In this document: piece by piece, positions 29,629 to 41,116 of the stretch
How positions within the stretch are numbered: position 1 is the first letter of the stretch
How the letters are laid out: every line of letters begins with the position of its first letter
Assembly (NCBI GenBank): GCA_009760855.2
Contig: WPIO01000004.1
Coordinates: 3,106,501 to 3,170,500, forward strand
Reading direction: 5' to 3'
Length of the DNA stretch: 64,000 nt
Source: Cristatella mucedo
Taxonomy: Eukaryota > Bryozoa > Phylactolaemata > Cristatellidae
Position numbers and translations under genes: made by a program
The notes under the pieces: model-generated
What the model was told of the DNA's origin: nothing
Seen by the model: the letters and a program-made list of their open reading frames with translations, nothing else
Database searches by the model: none

Positions 29629-30094
29629 ATCTGGACTAGCGCGCTTACTAGCCCGGTAGAACATTATTTGGTCATGAGCTATTGGTCCGCCGGAGAGTAC
29701 AACTTCCCTAGACTTCTTCTGACTGTCCACGCTTAATGGCATCATTAAAAACTACGAATAATGAAGAATCCTTAATTAAACGTAATGCGCGTACAGCTGC
29801 AACGGCGGTTAAGCGCTCGCCAGGGTGAAGCGAGTCAAGCAGGGCGGTGGTCGTCGGCGGGCAGATGCTACAACACAAAACCGGTGAGCCAGCCAGTCAA
29901 ACGGGCAAGCGTGCAGTTCTTACTAATCGCTAGACAATATTTTTAGCAGGAAAATTGAAAAAACCGTCAGTATTGCTTTTAAGGGCTTTCGAAAAATACA
30001 ATATTTAAGAACTTTTTTGATAACACAATGCTACCTTCAATTTCAACTGTGATAGTGGATGTTGTATTTACGCATGCATATTATTAATGCAAAT
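29629..30094. other. No gene seen
   Basis: AT-rich; no supported feature. Confidence 0.45.
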
Positions 30095-31075
30095 AATAAC
30101 AATACACTTAATAAAGCGCCCTCTGAGAACTCAACCTCTTCTAAGCGCTTTATATTTGCTGGAAAGGTAACACGATCGAATGGTGAGTGGTATCATGCTT
30201 GATAAACATGAAGAACATGGTTAGGGGTGACATGCTCAGGGTCAGCATGCAAGTGTGGTTAGTGGCAGCATGCAACGGTGTCAGCACGCATAAGCACATT
30301 AAGAACGAATCACAGGGACCCATTAAAAGCTGTCATAAATAGGTGCGTTTTTAATTTATTTTTAATTGTGGTCAAGTCAGGGGATGTCGTGACGCAAGTC
30401 GGGAGTGAGTTCCAGGCTTTGGGAGCCTACGAACTAAAGGCACAGTCTCCAAAGGGTTTGAGGTTTGTGCGAGGCATCGGCAAACAGTTAGATTCCGAAA
30501 AGCGGGTGGTACGATGCTGAGCCTGGTGGGGCAGTAGATCTGACGAGTAGGCCGGAGCCAAAGAATGGAGGGACCTAAAAGTGAGCGACAAAACCTTGAA
30601 GTTGATCCGTTGCCTGACTGGTAGCCAGTGCAGGTTGGTGAGAAGTGGTGTGATGTGGCAACAGCGACGCTCGCAACAGACAAGCCTAGCTGCCGAGTTC
30701 TGCACCAGCTGTAATCGCCTGATTGCACAGGCCGGTAGACCAGCAAGCAGTGAGTGAGTTATAGAAGTCAAGACGGGATGGCACAAATTCATGGACTAAA
30801 CAAGCCCAAATGTTAGCAATGTTATGTAGCTGAGAGTAAGCAGACTTGATTGAGTAGCTAATGTTGTCGTCTAACGAAAGGTCACTTTGGAACATGACAC
30901 ATAGATTTCGTGCAGATTCAACAGGAGATATGCTGGCAGAGCCGATTTTAAGCGCTGGCCTTTCTAATTTCTGAATCACACTTGGTTTGCCTTTAACTAA
31001 TAAGTTAGTTTTATCATAGTTCTTAGTGTTATCATCATTCAATTTAAGAAAATTTGCTGCCATCCATATGCATAT
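30095..31075 (-). mobile_element. LINE family 1 copy, 3' half
   Basis: Minus strand, from the tail (AATAATAACAATACACTTAAT at 30095) back to MAANFLKLNDDNTKNYD at 31063. It encodes LERPALKIGSASISPVESAR, DFYNSLTACW, LQLVQNSAARLVCCERR, HITPLLTNLHWLPVRQRI and the terminal coding region. A few frameshifts (for example near 30760) break the frame. Truncated before the YADD motif. Confidence 0.88.
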
Positions 31076-31439
31076 GTCAGAGTACCTCCGCTGATATTGT
31101 TTTACATGACATTCATCGTAGCTCTGCTATTGTAGTAGTAATATAAATCCCACAATGGAAAGCACGCGAGTGTGAAGGCAGCGACTTGTCTTTACTGATA
31201 ATGGCTTGCTAACGTAGTCACATTCAAAATGATATAGGATGATACGCTATATTAGGTAGATTTACCAGAATCCTTGTGCCTCTGTGTTTACCTGTATGTA
31301 CGAGAGTCTATATTAGTATGAATAAATATGTTTTTAAATATGTGCTTGCATATACGTGAGTGCGATGACTCTACTTTTCTTGTTTAGAGTATATATTACT
31401 TGTTGCTTGAAGTATATATTACTAGTAGTTGGACTTTAC
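31076..31439. other. No gene seen
   Basis: AT-rich, TATATTAC-type short repeats near 31390-31425. Confidence 0.45.
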
Positions 31440-31746
31440 CGCCGCTCTACTCTGTCTCTCTGTCTCCTTGTCTCCCTGTCTCCCTGTCTCCATGTCTCCC
31501 TGTCTCCTTGTCTCTCCTTGTCTCTCTGTGTCTCCCTGTCTCCATGTCTTCCCGTCTCCTTGTCTCTCTGTCTCTTGGTCTCTCCGTCTCTCTCTGTCTC
31601 TCTCTCTGTCTCTCTCTGTCTCTCTGTTTCTCTCTGTCTCTCTCTGTCTCTCTCTGTCTCTCTCTGTCTCTCTCTGTCTCTCTCTGTCTCTCTCTCTGTC
31701 TCTCTCTGTCTCTCTCTTTGTCTCTGTCTCTCTGTCTCTGTCTCTG

Positions 31747-31777
<31 letters not shown>

Positions 31778-32039
31778 GTCTCTGTCTTTCTCTGTCTCTG
31801 TCTCTCTTTCTCTCTGTCTCTCTCTGTCTCTGTCTTTCCCTCTGTCTCTGTCTCTGTCTGTTTCTCTGTCTCTCTCTGTCTCTCAGTCTCTCTGTCTCTC
31901 TGTCTCTCTCTCTCTGTCTCTGTCTCTCTCTGTCTCTCTCCGTCTCTCTGTCTCTCCATCTCTCTCTCTCGCTCGCTCTCTCTCTCTCTCTCGCTCGCTC
32001 TCTCTCTCGCTCGCTCTCTCTCTCGCTCGCTCTCTCTCG

Positions 32040-32098
<59 letters not shown>
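31440..32098. repeat. (CT)n / CTGTCT / CTCG array, about 660 bp
   Basis: TGTCTCCC units change to TCTCTG units, then to CTCGCTCG units and finally pure (CT)n. This graded order suggests successive expansions. Long Leu/Ser or Arg/Glu open frames across it are artefacts. Confidence 0.95.
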
Positions 32099-32099
<1 letters not shown>

Positions 32100-33545
32100 C
32101 CCCTTCTCCTACTCCTCCTCCTCCTCCTCCTCTTGCTGTTACGGATAGTTTTGTAGAGCGCACGCAGTGGCACGGTCCGGTCACACGACTTCCGGCACGA
32201 GATGGAGAAGCAGCATCGAAAACGGATGCCCATCCTTACCAAGCAATCGGCCGCATGACTCGGCAGCAGCAGCACGGCGTTGGAACCGGAAGTTTTCCGG
32301 CGATTAGGCGGAATTCCTAGAGCAAAAGAGCGTTTATTGCCAGTTTCTCCTTTCTCCGAAGAGAGACGATTTCATACGATTCTGCGACAGGTCCGAGGTT
32401 TGTTGCCGTATTTAATGTTTGCAGAAGGTGAAGAATTCTACATTTTGTAATGCCCTGGCATTAATTAACTGGCGCTGAAGTGGCCGTCCGCTGGAACTGC
32501 TAGCCACCGGAAGCAGAGCGCGGGAAGCACAACTAGGAAGCCGCCGCGTGCACACTTCGAGCGACGAAGACGCGTAGCGCGACGCCCGAGCCGAGCGATC
32601 GCTCTTGCTCTCTTGCGCCAAGCGCGGAGGCGCCATAGCAACGAAACAAGGCAAGACAGACGCTGCTGCCGAGCCTGCGGTCGGCGATTGAGCGGCAGAG
32701 AAAAAGTGCAGCGTCTCCTTGGGAAGCCACGCGGAGCGCCCGTTTCGGTCGCTTCGCGGTGTCGCCTTTGGAATTTCCCAGTCTCCGCTTGCCACTGAGC
32801 GCTCGCCGGGGAAGCAGACAAGGTCGGCTGATATTCTAGCCTCACCTTCGCGGCGGCGGAAGAGCCCCGGCGGCGGCTACGATGCCGCAGCGGCGAGCGA
32901 TACTCAGAACTGAGCGATACTGCAGAACTCGACCCCGCCCTCCCTCGACCCGGGCCGCGAAAGTGAGAGCCCTCGCCCGCCTGAGGCCGCTACCTAGGGC
33001 GAGCGCGGGCCCTGCGCTGACGCGGGAGGCCTAGAACGGAGGACCGCGCCCGCGCTAACACGTCAGTCCGCCGCCTACGCTGCGGCGCCGCGCGGTCGAG
33101 CCATTTAGGGCGTGGACAACGGCCACGGCTCTGCAGGCGCCGTCCGCGTGCGTACGTGTGCGGTAGGTAATACATATTAGGCTGGCCGGGAGGCGAGCGC
33201 TGCGACGCGCCGACGGCTGGCGCGCCTCGACGTCGGTGGCCATCTTTAGGATGCAGACTGGGCCGGGCCGGGCCGGCTTCGAGGCTAATCGAGCACCTCG
33301 GCGTCGGACACCCGGCGAGGCTAGTCGCTCGGTCGCGCGCTGCCCAGCCTGGCGGCTCGTCCGTCCACTGTGCTGCCGCAGAACGACGCAGCAGCGTCGT
33401 CGTTTTGCGTGGCTCGTGTGCACTCGTCAGAAAATGTGGGGAAAAGGCAAGTCTGCGTGACGTCATGCGAGTGAACCAGAATGGCGGAATGCCATATTTT
33501 GCGCAACCCCTATCAACTTCGTCCAGTTATAAAAATCTCCAATAA
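32099..33545. other. GC-rich block, no gene confirmed
   Basis: CCTCCTCCTCCT at 32109-32132. 32480-33460 is CpG-rich with multi-frame open reading on both strands (up to 158 codons minus, 192 bp to 480 bp elsewhere), none with a domain or splice pattern. It could be a CpG-island promoter. GGGCCGGGCCGGGCCGG at 33261-33277 is a short tandem. Confidence 0.4.
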
Positions 33546-33700
33546 CGGTAATGATAATAAAAATAATGAGACATTTACGTAGCGCCAGAAGAGACATCCC
33601 TGCATCTATTTCTTGGCACTTTGCAAATGTCGGAAAGGAAGCAGGTCAATTGGTGAGTGTTATAATGCTTAGTGTCAGCCCTCATTAGTGCGCGCGCGAG
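33546..33700 (-). mobile_element. LINE family 1-like 3' tail
   Basis: ATAATAAAAATAATGAGACATTTAC, AGCGCCAGAAGAGACATCCC, TCTTGGCACTTTGCAAATG, GGTGAGTGTTATAATGC and TGTCAGCCCTCATTAG, all matching reversed LINE 3' UTR blocks with divergence. Confidence 0.65.
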
Positions 33701-35647
33701 AGACATTTCGCGCGTATCCAGAGAGTACTGAGAAGAGCAGGCATTTCAAACGTCACCAAAGTCAGGGACGTAGCGACCGGAAACCGTAGTGAGCTCGAGG
33801 CTTGGCGACCATGCGACCTCTTCGCGGTCCTCGGCCTCAGTGAGTGAATGCGTCGTAGGCGACTTCCAGTCGCGATAGCCTCCACGAACCGGCGACGGGT
33901 TATGATAAAGCGTCGGGATGTGATAAAGCGTAACATTAGGCAGCCGATTTCAATTGTAATCTTTGCTCTTGGGTTAAACGAGTTTTTACTAATCTCTCGG
34001 AAATAAAATCTATAGATAATAGCCATTGGTATAAAAAAAAAACTTTGCTTCAGTGGGCAGAACAATGACAGTTGCTGCGCGGTACGGTGCTAGCGTCAGA
34101 CTGAAGCATTGGTCGCGCGAAGCGCCGCTGCTCGAATTACTGAAGCGCAGAGATGGACATAGCACCATAGAGTAGTATCGTAAAAGTGTAGCAATGCAGA
34201 TGCCTTTTTCAAAAATTTTAGTTTGCGTTATTGCACAGTTTGAGAATGGTGAATAGAATTCGATTGGCATGGAACCGAGAGGCTGCTTGCGCATAGAAGA
34301 ATCATTTTGCTACTTGTGCGCTGACAATTTACCAAGACGGAATTTAATGCGTAAAAGAGCCAAGTAAAATGTGCGAGGTCTGCAGAGCATAATGAAGCAT
34401 GCCTTTCGGCGAGCCGTGCGCCGCACCGCATTTCACGCCGCACGCACAGAACGCGCCAGAGAACTCCAGAAGGAGGGGCGAGCTATTGCCGCTCCCCTCG
34501 CGCGCCGGCTGCCTCGCGTTCTCTCGCCGAGTCGTCTGCCTGCGGCGTCGTCACTGCGGCGTGGTCACTGCGGCGCGGATGCGGCTGGCGCTGGCGCCGT
34601 TGAACGTGCAACCGGACAGCAAGCGCAGTGGTGACCGACCAGCCTGCTCGCGACTCGCAGCCGACGCGCGGGCGCTCTTGCGGGCGCTGCTGCGGCGCCG
34701 CGTCTCCGCGTCGCCGCCCGTGCCCCCCCCCCCACCAGCGCGCGAGCGCGCAGGTGCCGCCCCCTCGCGCGCGCGCGCGCGCCGGCAGAATCCTCGGCGG
34801 CGCGCCCGCCACCGACGGCCGCGCCGCTGCTGCTCTTCGTCAGGCGTCTGCTAGGGACCAGCGCGCGCTACGTTCGCCGCGCTTCCTGCCCGGAGCACTT
34901 TTGCTCAGGAGGAGCCGCTGCGGGGCGCTTGCGTGCGCGCGTGCATGTGCGCGCGTGGGTGCGTGCGCGCGCGCGTTAGAGCGTGCACCGCCACCATCTT
35001 GCAGAGATTGTAGCGGCGCCCCGAGCGCGCGCGCCGCTCGGTCGGCCTCTGTGGACCTGCTCAACAGAATTGCCTCTTTGGCTTTATACAAATGACCAAT
35101 AATAGAAATAGCTATTATTATCATTGTTGTCAAAAGTGAACTCTGTAAAAAATATCATTGCTCAACCCGCAGGAAATGACGGCCCGTGTCTGGAAATTGA
35201 CTGCACTGAACGTGCACGCCAAAGCCGCCACCACTATTGAAAAACACCTTGGATACTTCATGAGCGGAAAGTGCGCTTCGCCACAACCCTCTAGACTCAC
35301 TCTACACATCCGGCAGCCACGCCCGAGCTTTAGGACGAAGGCTAAAGGCTTCATAGATATATCGCTCTTTAGGTTCCCTCTGACGTCCAATGCTAGCACA
35401 CCCAAAGATCTTCACGGCCGAATGCGGAAGTCCTTAGGTCAGTTGTCATGGTTATTCAATGGTTGCCGTTGGTTTTTAGCAGCCTTCAGCGTTGAATTAG
35501 AGAAATGGCAGGCGCTAAACGGAGAATCCGAAAAATCTTTCTTTTCTACCTCCCCCTCAGAGATCAACTCAGAACAGGAGCGCGGCGGCGAACCGCCAGA
35601 AACGTGTTTTATAATTTTGGCTACACTAGACGTTCCGCTACGGCGAC
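33701..35647. other. Unassigned region with a second CpG-rich block and a 170-codon open frame
   Basis: 34390-35060 is CpG-rich with alternating purine-pyrimidine runs (GCGCGC at 34760-34782 and 34930-34978, Z-DNA-prone). 35160-35670 on plus is open for 170 codons; its product resembles no family I know, and a shorter frame overlaps on minus, so I do not call it a gene. GCCTCTTTGGCTTTATACAAATGACCAATAATAG at 35069-35103 may be a relic SINE A/LINE tail. Confidence 0.35.
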
Positions 35648-35885
35648 TGGTCGTAAAGTTGCTCATCTAGGGCGTTCCGATAGATATGCTTTATTAGCCC
35701 CTCTACCATAAAACAATAATTTAGCCTCCGTAAAGAAGAAATGGCCGTCTCCCCGGGAGCCGATATGGAGACAGGTCGTAAAGTTTCGCATCAAGGGCGG
35801 TCCGCTCGATCGGCCCTAATAGCTCCTCCACCATAAATAATAATTCAGCATCCATAAAGGAGGCCCGGCGGCCTCCCCGGGAGGC
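35648..35885 (+). repeat. Diverged tandem duplication, about 125-bp unit
   Basis: GGTCGTAAAGTT.C.CATC.AGGGCG.TCCG starts each unit (35648 and 35774). CTCCACCATAAA, CATCCATAAAG/CCTCCGTAAAG and CTCCCCGGGAG follow in order in both. The two units differ at many positions, so the duplication is old. Confidence 0.85.
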
Positions 35886-36029
35886 ATTTCGTGACGCATC
35901 CCGCGGAGGGAGAGCCAAGCGGATGGCATCTCAACGCTCCTTTCTAAGAATGTTTGCACCCCGCTACCGCTGAGGGAGGCGGTCACAATGGCGGAGCCCA
36001 AGGAGCGCCACCTGGAAGCCTCTGATAAA

Positions 36030-36135
36030 AAGAAACTAAAAATACTCGCTGATTTAGCAGCTTCTTTTGTATAGTGACCGAAGAGCCGCTACGGCTATCA
36101 CCACCGCTTGCAGTGGCGATAAAGTATTTCTTTCT
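36030..36135 (-). mobile_element. SINE family B 3' half
   Basis: Reversed: GCTGATTTAGCAGCTTCTTTTG, ACGGCTATCACCACCGCTTGCAGTGGCGATAAAG. The tRNA-like head is missing. Confidence 0.75.
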
Positions 36136-36302
36136 CCACTGGCCACTGAAATAGGCAATGACAATACAATTCGAGTGCCACTGAAATATGGGGGAAAGTT
36201 CTATCGATTTATGCTGCAATAGAAATGGCAAGACTTCTAGGGGGTTCATAGTCTAACGGAGCCTCCTTGGCAATGGGGCTTGCAGCTCACAGCACAGTTC
36301 CT

Positions 36303-36378
36303 CTCCAAGTCGTTGCTGTCTCCACGAGTCCAGTCGTTGCTGTCTCCACGAGTCCAAGTCGTTGCTGTCTCAACGAAA
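36303..36378 (+). repeat. 27-bp tandem repeat, three copies
   Basis: CCA(A)GTCGTTGCTGTCTC(C/A)ACGA repeats three times with 26-27-bp spacing inside the C-terminal part of the hAT relic. Confidence 0.9.
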
Positions 36379-36964
36379 TAGAGACTCCACAAGAGACGAC
36401 TGCACTCACTTAGGATATCCTCTGCGGGCATGTCGGAAATCTTGAAGATAACATACAGGAACCCAAAGAGTGCGCTGTGTTGTTGAAACTGATTGAATCT
36501 TTTTACTTTAGATTTTTCTACCAAATCTAGAACAGCCTAATACAAGTTAACCTTATAGGTCTTCTTGGAATCCTGAAAATCCTCATTCTGTGCTTAAAAA
36601 TAAAACAGCCTTCTCTTTTCCGATTGTCGATATGCTTCCAAATTGGTTTCAATCTCTAGCTTTTCAGCCATTTGAGTTGAATTCACCCATATTTTATGGA
36701 AGCTCTCTTCACTTCGGAGAGTACTGGTGTGCTTGTAAGTGTATTCCAGCTGTTTAACTCCCGGTCTCAAGTCAGTTGATGTCTGCTGTAGAACTTTGCT
36801 GGTAACATTGATATATAAAAATTGTGTACCGGGTAGGAAGCGATATAACCATGAGAATTTTGCTATGTTGTTGGTCAGTGTTTGTACTTCAGGTCTCGTC
36901 ATGGCTCCAGTCAACCCTTTCTGACTCAAACCTTTATATATCCTATACCCTCTAACCTAAATTC

Positions 36965-37108
36965 TTGTTGTTTATTGAGCATGCTACCACTAACCATTCG
37001 ATCGCGCTTCCCTTGCAGTAATTGTAAAGCGCCTAGAAAGAGATCGAGTTCTCTGCGGGTGCTTTATCAAATGTATTATTATTATTATTATTATTATTAT
37101 GATCTTAA
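36965..37108 (+). mobile_element. LINE family 1 3' tail inserted in the hAT relic
   Basis: TTGTTTATTGAGCATGCTACC, TTGCAGTAATTGTAAAGCGCC, GAGATCGAGTTCTCTGCGGG and nine ATT units. It splits the transposase relic, so it inserted after the hAT element. Confidence 0.85.
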
Positions 37109-38884
37109 TCAGAGCACTATCAACTTTGTCAAGGTTGTATCTCAGTAGTTACAGATAATCGGTTCTAATTTCCATCCTTGTTTCACTGATGGTTTTACTG
37201 CAAGATCACTGGCATCAGTGATGTGACTTTTGAGGACTTCTCAATGCCGAGTAGATTCTGAGAAAAATTGGATATTTGCGGCACCTTAGCTAAGAAATTC
37301 ACAGCCACTAGGCAACTCTTTGCTGCATCGTTTGCAACAAAATTCGGGGGGGGGGGGTTGGTGGATACTGCAAGGTACATAGAAGGCGCGTGGAACTATT
37401 TATGTTCAGAAACCTTTTCTCACATCCACTCTCATTGCCTTTCACGTTACTGCCATTGTCCTACCCTTGTCTTCTCATATTTCAGACATCCAATCCCATA
37501 TCTCTGAGCTATTCGAACAGAACTTCAGTCATGAATTCATCCGTGGTCTCTTGTAACGGGACAAAACCAAGGAGATTATCTCTGAATATCGTTTCAGTTA
37601 CACTTAGGTGAACAAGTCGAATAATCATGGTCATCTGTTTAGTGTGGCTGACATCTGGGGTACAGTCCAGGATAGCTTAATGCTGACTTAGCTGCTTCTG
37701 TAATGTGACCCTTAATTGTAGAAGCTAAAGTTCGTATTAATTCATTCTGGATGTCTTCGCTGAGATAATGTACGCAAGTTTCTCTCTCAGTAACCCTCCG
37801 CAAGTGTCCTATCATCGGAGGATCAAAGAGGGTCAGAAACTCAAGGAATTTAAGAAATTTTTATTCTCAGGTGCGAAGAGCTTTTCATGTGATACACGGA
37901 ATGCCAAATTTTGAGTTCTAATGAAATGAGGCACTCCATGATCTGTTTCTAATATTGCTCTTGTTACTTTATTTTCTGTTGAGTTGTCTCATCTGTTGTC
38001 TCGCCTTCTGCTAGCCGCAACTTCAATTCCCTTCAAGTTTGATAACTTTCTAGGTGTGATGGACTTTTCTCGCGCGAGGAAAAATTACAGACAAGTTTTT
38101 CCAATCTTTACAGCTATTTTCTTGCACAGACGAGATGCCAGCCTTCTTGCTGAGTAGCTTACAGCAAATGCATAATACGAAACATCTTAATATTATATAT
38201 CAACAGCAGGTGGCACATCTCCCCATTTGTAAGCCTTCTTTTGTAATGGATCTGAGAATAACTTCTGGTGCGTGAATATTTCGAAAAGTCACGGCCTTAA
38301 ACCTGCTGCGGTCACTTTTGCACAAGAAGTGCAGTACTGCTTCCAATATTATCAGAGGTCCATGTGGCAGGGTCAGTGTAATCCAACTGATGTTCAACTT
38401 GTTTTAAGACTCGCAATGCATTATCTTGACTACCACCTGTCAGTATCTGGTTTCTGTTTTCACTTGGAAGTGAGACTGGGGTTTCTACATCTTGCTCATC
38501 CAGACGTTTTTACACTTTTAAATTTTTTGTCCGGCAATTCAGCAGACGATTTGCGCTTATTTGGGTATTTTAGGAGGAGAGAGCAGTTTTCTTTTGCTCG
38601 CTCTTTGGCCCCCATTGCATTGGCCCTTCCTCTCGTGCGGTTTCGAGTCCCAGATGGTTTCCTATTATCCACAACTCTGTACAAAGCAATAACACCATAT
38701 AGTTTTTAAAATGCTCTTTCACTGTACTACTGAGTGTGGAATGACCGGCACCCAGCAAGTACTATTATTGGCATGCCGCAACCTCGTGCCAGAAGCTGGA
38801 GGCCACTGCCGGTCGTCCGGCTGCAGCTGCAGACCGAGGCTACAAACGGAGTTTCGGACCGACTTACTCACCCGCCGGGCTAGC

Positions 38885-39248
38885 GCAGCCTGATCGAATC
38901 GGCTCGACGCTCCCAAAGCCCGGAACTTCCTCCCGACCTGCGTCAGAACATCCCCTGACCTGACCACATTTAAAAAGAACTTAAAATGCACACCTATTTA
39001 GGACAGCATTTAGTGGGTCCCCGTGATTCGTCCTTCATGTGCTTATGCGTGCTGCCACTAACCACATTTGCATGCTGACCCTGTGCATGTCACCCCTAAC
39101 CATGTTATTCATTTTGTTTGCTTATCAAGCATGATATTACTCACCATTCATTTACATTACCCTTTGCAGCAAATGTAAAGCGCCTAGAAAGAGATTGATT
39201 TCTCTGAGGGCGCTTTATCAAGTGCATTATTATTCTTATTATTATTTA
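38885..39248 (+). mobile_element. LINE family 1 3' end
   Basis: Starts in the ORF end (CTCCCAAAGCCCGGAAC, CCTCCCGACCTGCGTCAGAAC, ACACCTATTTAGGACAGC), then the 3' UTR, GCAAATGTAAAGCGCC, GAGATTGATTTCTCTGAGGG and an ATT tail. Confidence 0.88.
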
Positions 39249-39757
39249 TTACGCTGGACGACCGCTGCCTGTCTGCTGTGCATGTAGTTAGACTGTGCAG
39301 AAAGGAGAACGAGAGCGAGCAGCAGCAGCCGACAGCGACAGCGAGGGGCGGAGACTCGCTCGCCCGGTTCGTGCACCTCGGGAGCCTCGGGACCCGTGGA
39401 CTGAGAGGCGATTCTACTGCAGGCACGTTTAAGTGGGCGCGAGTTACGTAATCTTTAAAAAAAAGCCTTTGAATACGTCAACTCACGCTTAAAACTAGCC
39501 GGCCTTGAGCCTGATAGGCCCCGCCACTACAGGGCACGTCTTTATGAGGATTACAACAGCTGCTGCATGTCTTTGACTCGAGGTTTCCCGTTGCCGCTTT
39601 GAGGACTGCAGTACGCAGAGGCCTTTGATACTGGGACACGCCTGTGAAGCTAAGACTAGTGAACTCTCTAGCATTGGAGGAGTGGACTCTCTAGCAGCCC
39701 TTGCGGATAGGAAACCGACAGAGAACTCTGCTGCTGGTTTGAGCATGACAAGACACA
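39249..39757. other. No gene seen
   Basis: GAGCGAGCAGCAGCAGCCGACAGCGACAGCGAG-type short repeats near 39310-39350, split into imperfect CAG/CGA units. No gene. Confidence 0.4.
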
Positions 39758-39905
39758 CGACTCGATTCACCGAATGCGTACCGAAAGCCGCTTAGGCTGT
39801 GAGTGCGCTATACAAAACTCTCCTGCGTAACGCCCACATGGTCTTTATGACTTTGTGGAGTTACTGACGGAGATATATTACATTACATTACATTACATTC
39901 ATTAC
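39758..39905 (+). mobile_element. LINE family 2 3' end with ATTAC tail
   Basis: GAATGCGTACCGAAAGCCGC, GTGAGTGCGCTATACAAAAC, CTCCTGCGTAACGCCCACATGG, TTTGTGGAGTTACTGACGG, then (ATTAC)n. It matches 54402-54531 almost base for base apart from the tail unit and joins to family 2 coding sequence in the 55300 copy. Confidence 0.85.
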
Positions 39906-41037
39906 TCGACAGGGCTCTGCAAGGCAACAACGCATCCCTCGAGCCGCTCCAAAATCCGGGCCCTGCCGGCGTCAGCTGCACCACCACGGCCCAGTTCTTT
40001 CACAGCCTGTCGCAGGCGCTTTCTCCGAAGACCGATGCGCCCAAGGAAAGAAGAGGTCGTCGACGTCGCCCACGAAACCCCTAGCACGCAGCCTCCACTG
40101 CAAACAGTTCGTGCCGCCCCCCCCCCCCGTTGCTCCTCCTGCACTGCTCGGGGAGGAGTTCGTCGTAGCGGCTTTCTAAAAGATATTCATTCAGTATGCA
40201 GCCGAAAAGTTTTAATATGTAAAGTGCGGTTTAGTGCTAGTTGTTAACACCGTACCCAAAGATGGCTATCTTGAAATTTTCTAGTTTTTTTTCCGGCGCC
40301 CCGGCAACCCTCCCCCCCCCCCCTTGGCCCGGCGCCCGAGGGAGCGATTGCCCCTCATAAAAACTGGAGTCAGTCACATCGATGCCTCAGGAATCCTGAA
40401 GTCCGCCATAAAGATCGTTAGCAAACAAAATTCCGGCGGTCCTCGGCAAGCCATAAACCGCAAGCCTGAAGAAGCTCGACGCCCAATGCAGATAAACTCA
40501 TCTTAAAAGAGCTGCACAGCGGGGCGGGGCGGCGGGGGGGGGGGCTTACCCAGAATCCTTGGTTAAGGGGACGGGAAGCCGTGCCCCTTATTGAATGAAT
40601 ATCGTACATAGAAAGTGGTCGCTTACAAGCAGCTCTGTGGGCTGCTTTTAAGCGACGACCCGCCGCGAGAGCTCACTACCGCAATTGGCCGCCGGATGCT
40701 GTAATCCAGCTAGGTCGCTCCAAGGCTGCTCTCGCGCGGGCCAGCCGTTGGGGCCGATGCACACGATTCGTTGAACCTCAGCCTGCCCCGCGCTCGACGC
40801 TCAGCTTCCGGCTGTTATGTAGCGCCGCGGAGCTTTCGCGCGCACCGCTCGATAGTATTGCCGTCGAGCGGTGCGTGCAGCTACCGGTAGGCGGCGAAAA
40901 AAAGGAGCTCGGCGGCTTTCGGCTGCTTTGAAACGAGCCACGCGAAGCGAAGAATGAAGAAGAATGGTCACTCTTTTTGCGGGCGCTCCCCCCCCCAGCT
41001 GTTAGCCAGCGCTGTTCCCACGCCCCTGCGAACGAGG
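39906..41037. other. Mixed sequence with poly-C/G tracts and a 12-bp inverted repeat
   Basis: Poly-C runs at about 40119-40128 and 40312-40323, poly-G at about 40535-40543. A perfect inverted repeat CGCACCGCTCGA / TCGAGCGGTGCG lies at 40841-40852 and 40864-40875. Positions 40650-41037 are GC-rich and could be a promoter for the candidate exon that follows. Confidence 0.5.
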
Positions 41038-41116
41038 ATGGCGGCGGCGGCCGCCGCCGCCGCTACTGATTGCGCATTGCTACCGGCGGGTGCGCGCTCT
41101 GAGATTGCATATCCAG
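41038..41116 (+). CDS. Candidate first coding exon, unknown product
   Basis: ATG at 41038 in GAACGAGGATGG, a fair Kozak context, opens MAAAAAAAATDCALLPAGAR then SEIAYP, and runs into a good donor (CCAG|GTACGT). It follows a GC-rich stretch. The Ala run comes from a GGC/GCC repeat. I found no second exon, so this may be chance; nothing can be said about function. Confidence 0.25.

Larger units (their letters stand above)
36248..38684 (-). pseudogene. Decayed hAT-superfamily transposase gene (ZMYM1-like group)
   Basis: Minus-strand segments in family order: N-terminal KPSGTRNRTRGRANAMGA and LLLKYPNKRKSS (about 38600-38660), core CTPDVSHTKQMTMIIRLV with LLGFVPLQETTDEFMTEVLF (about 37540-37680), YINVTSKVLQ with TLRSEESFHKIW (about 36700-36830), and C-terminal FGFLYVIFKISDMPAED (about 36430-36480). 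These match the layout of hAT transposases whose host relatives include ZMYM1, especially the LDCTPDxSHxxQM block. Stops, frameshifts, a LINE tail at 36965-37108 and a 27-bp expansion at 36303-36378 show it is dead. No terminal repeats were found. Confidence 0.8.

Noticed and set aside
31356-32320. Frames of up to 306 codons on both strands
   Set aside because: Translation of the CT array; multiple frames are open at once.
35158-35670. 170-codon plus-strand gene
   Set aside because: No recognisable domain, an overlapping open frame on minus and no splice or promoter signal. It ends inside a non-coding tandem duplication.
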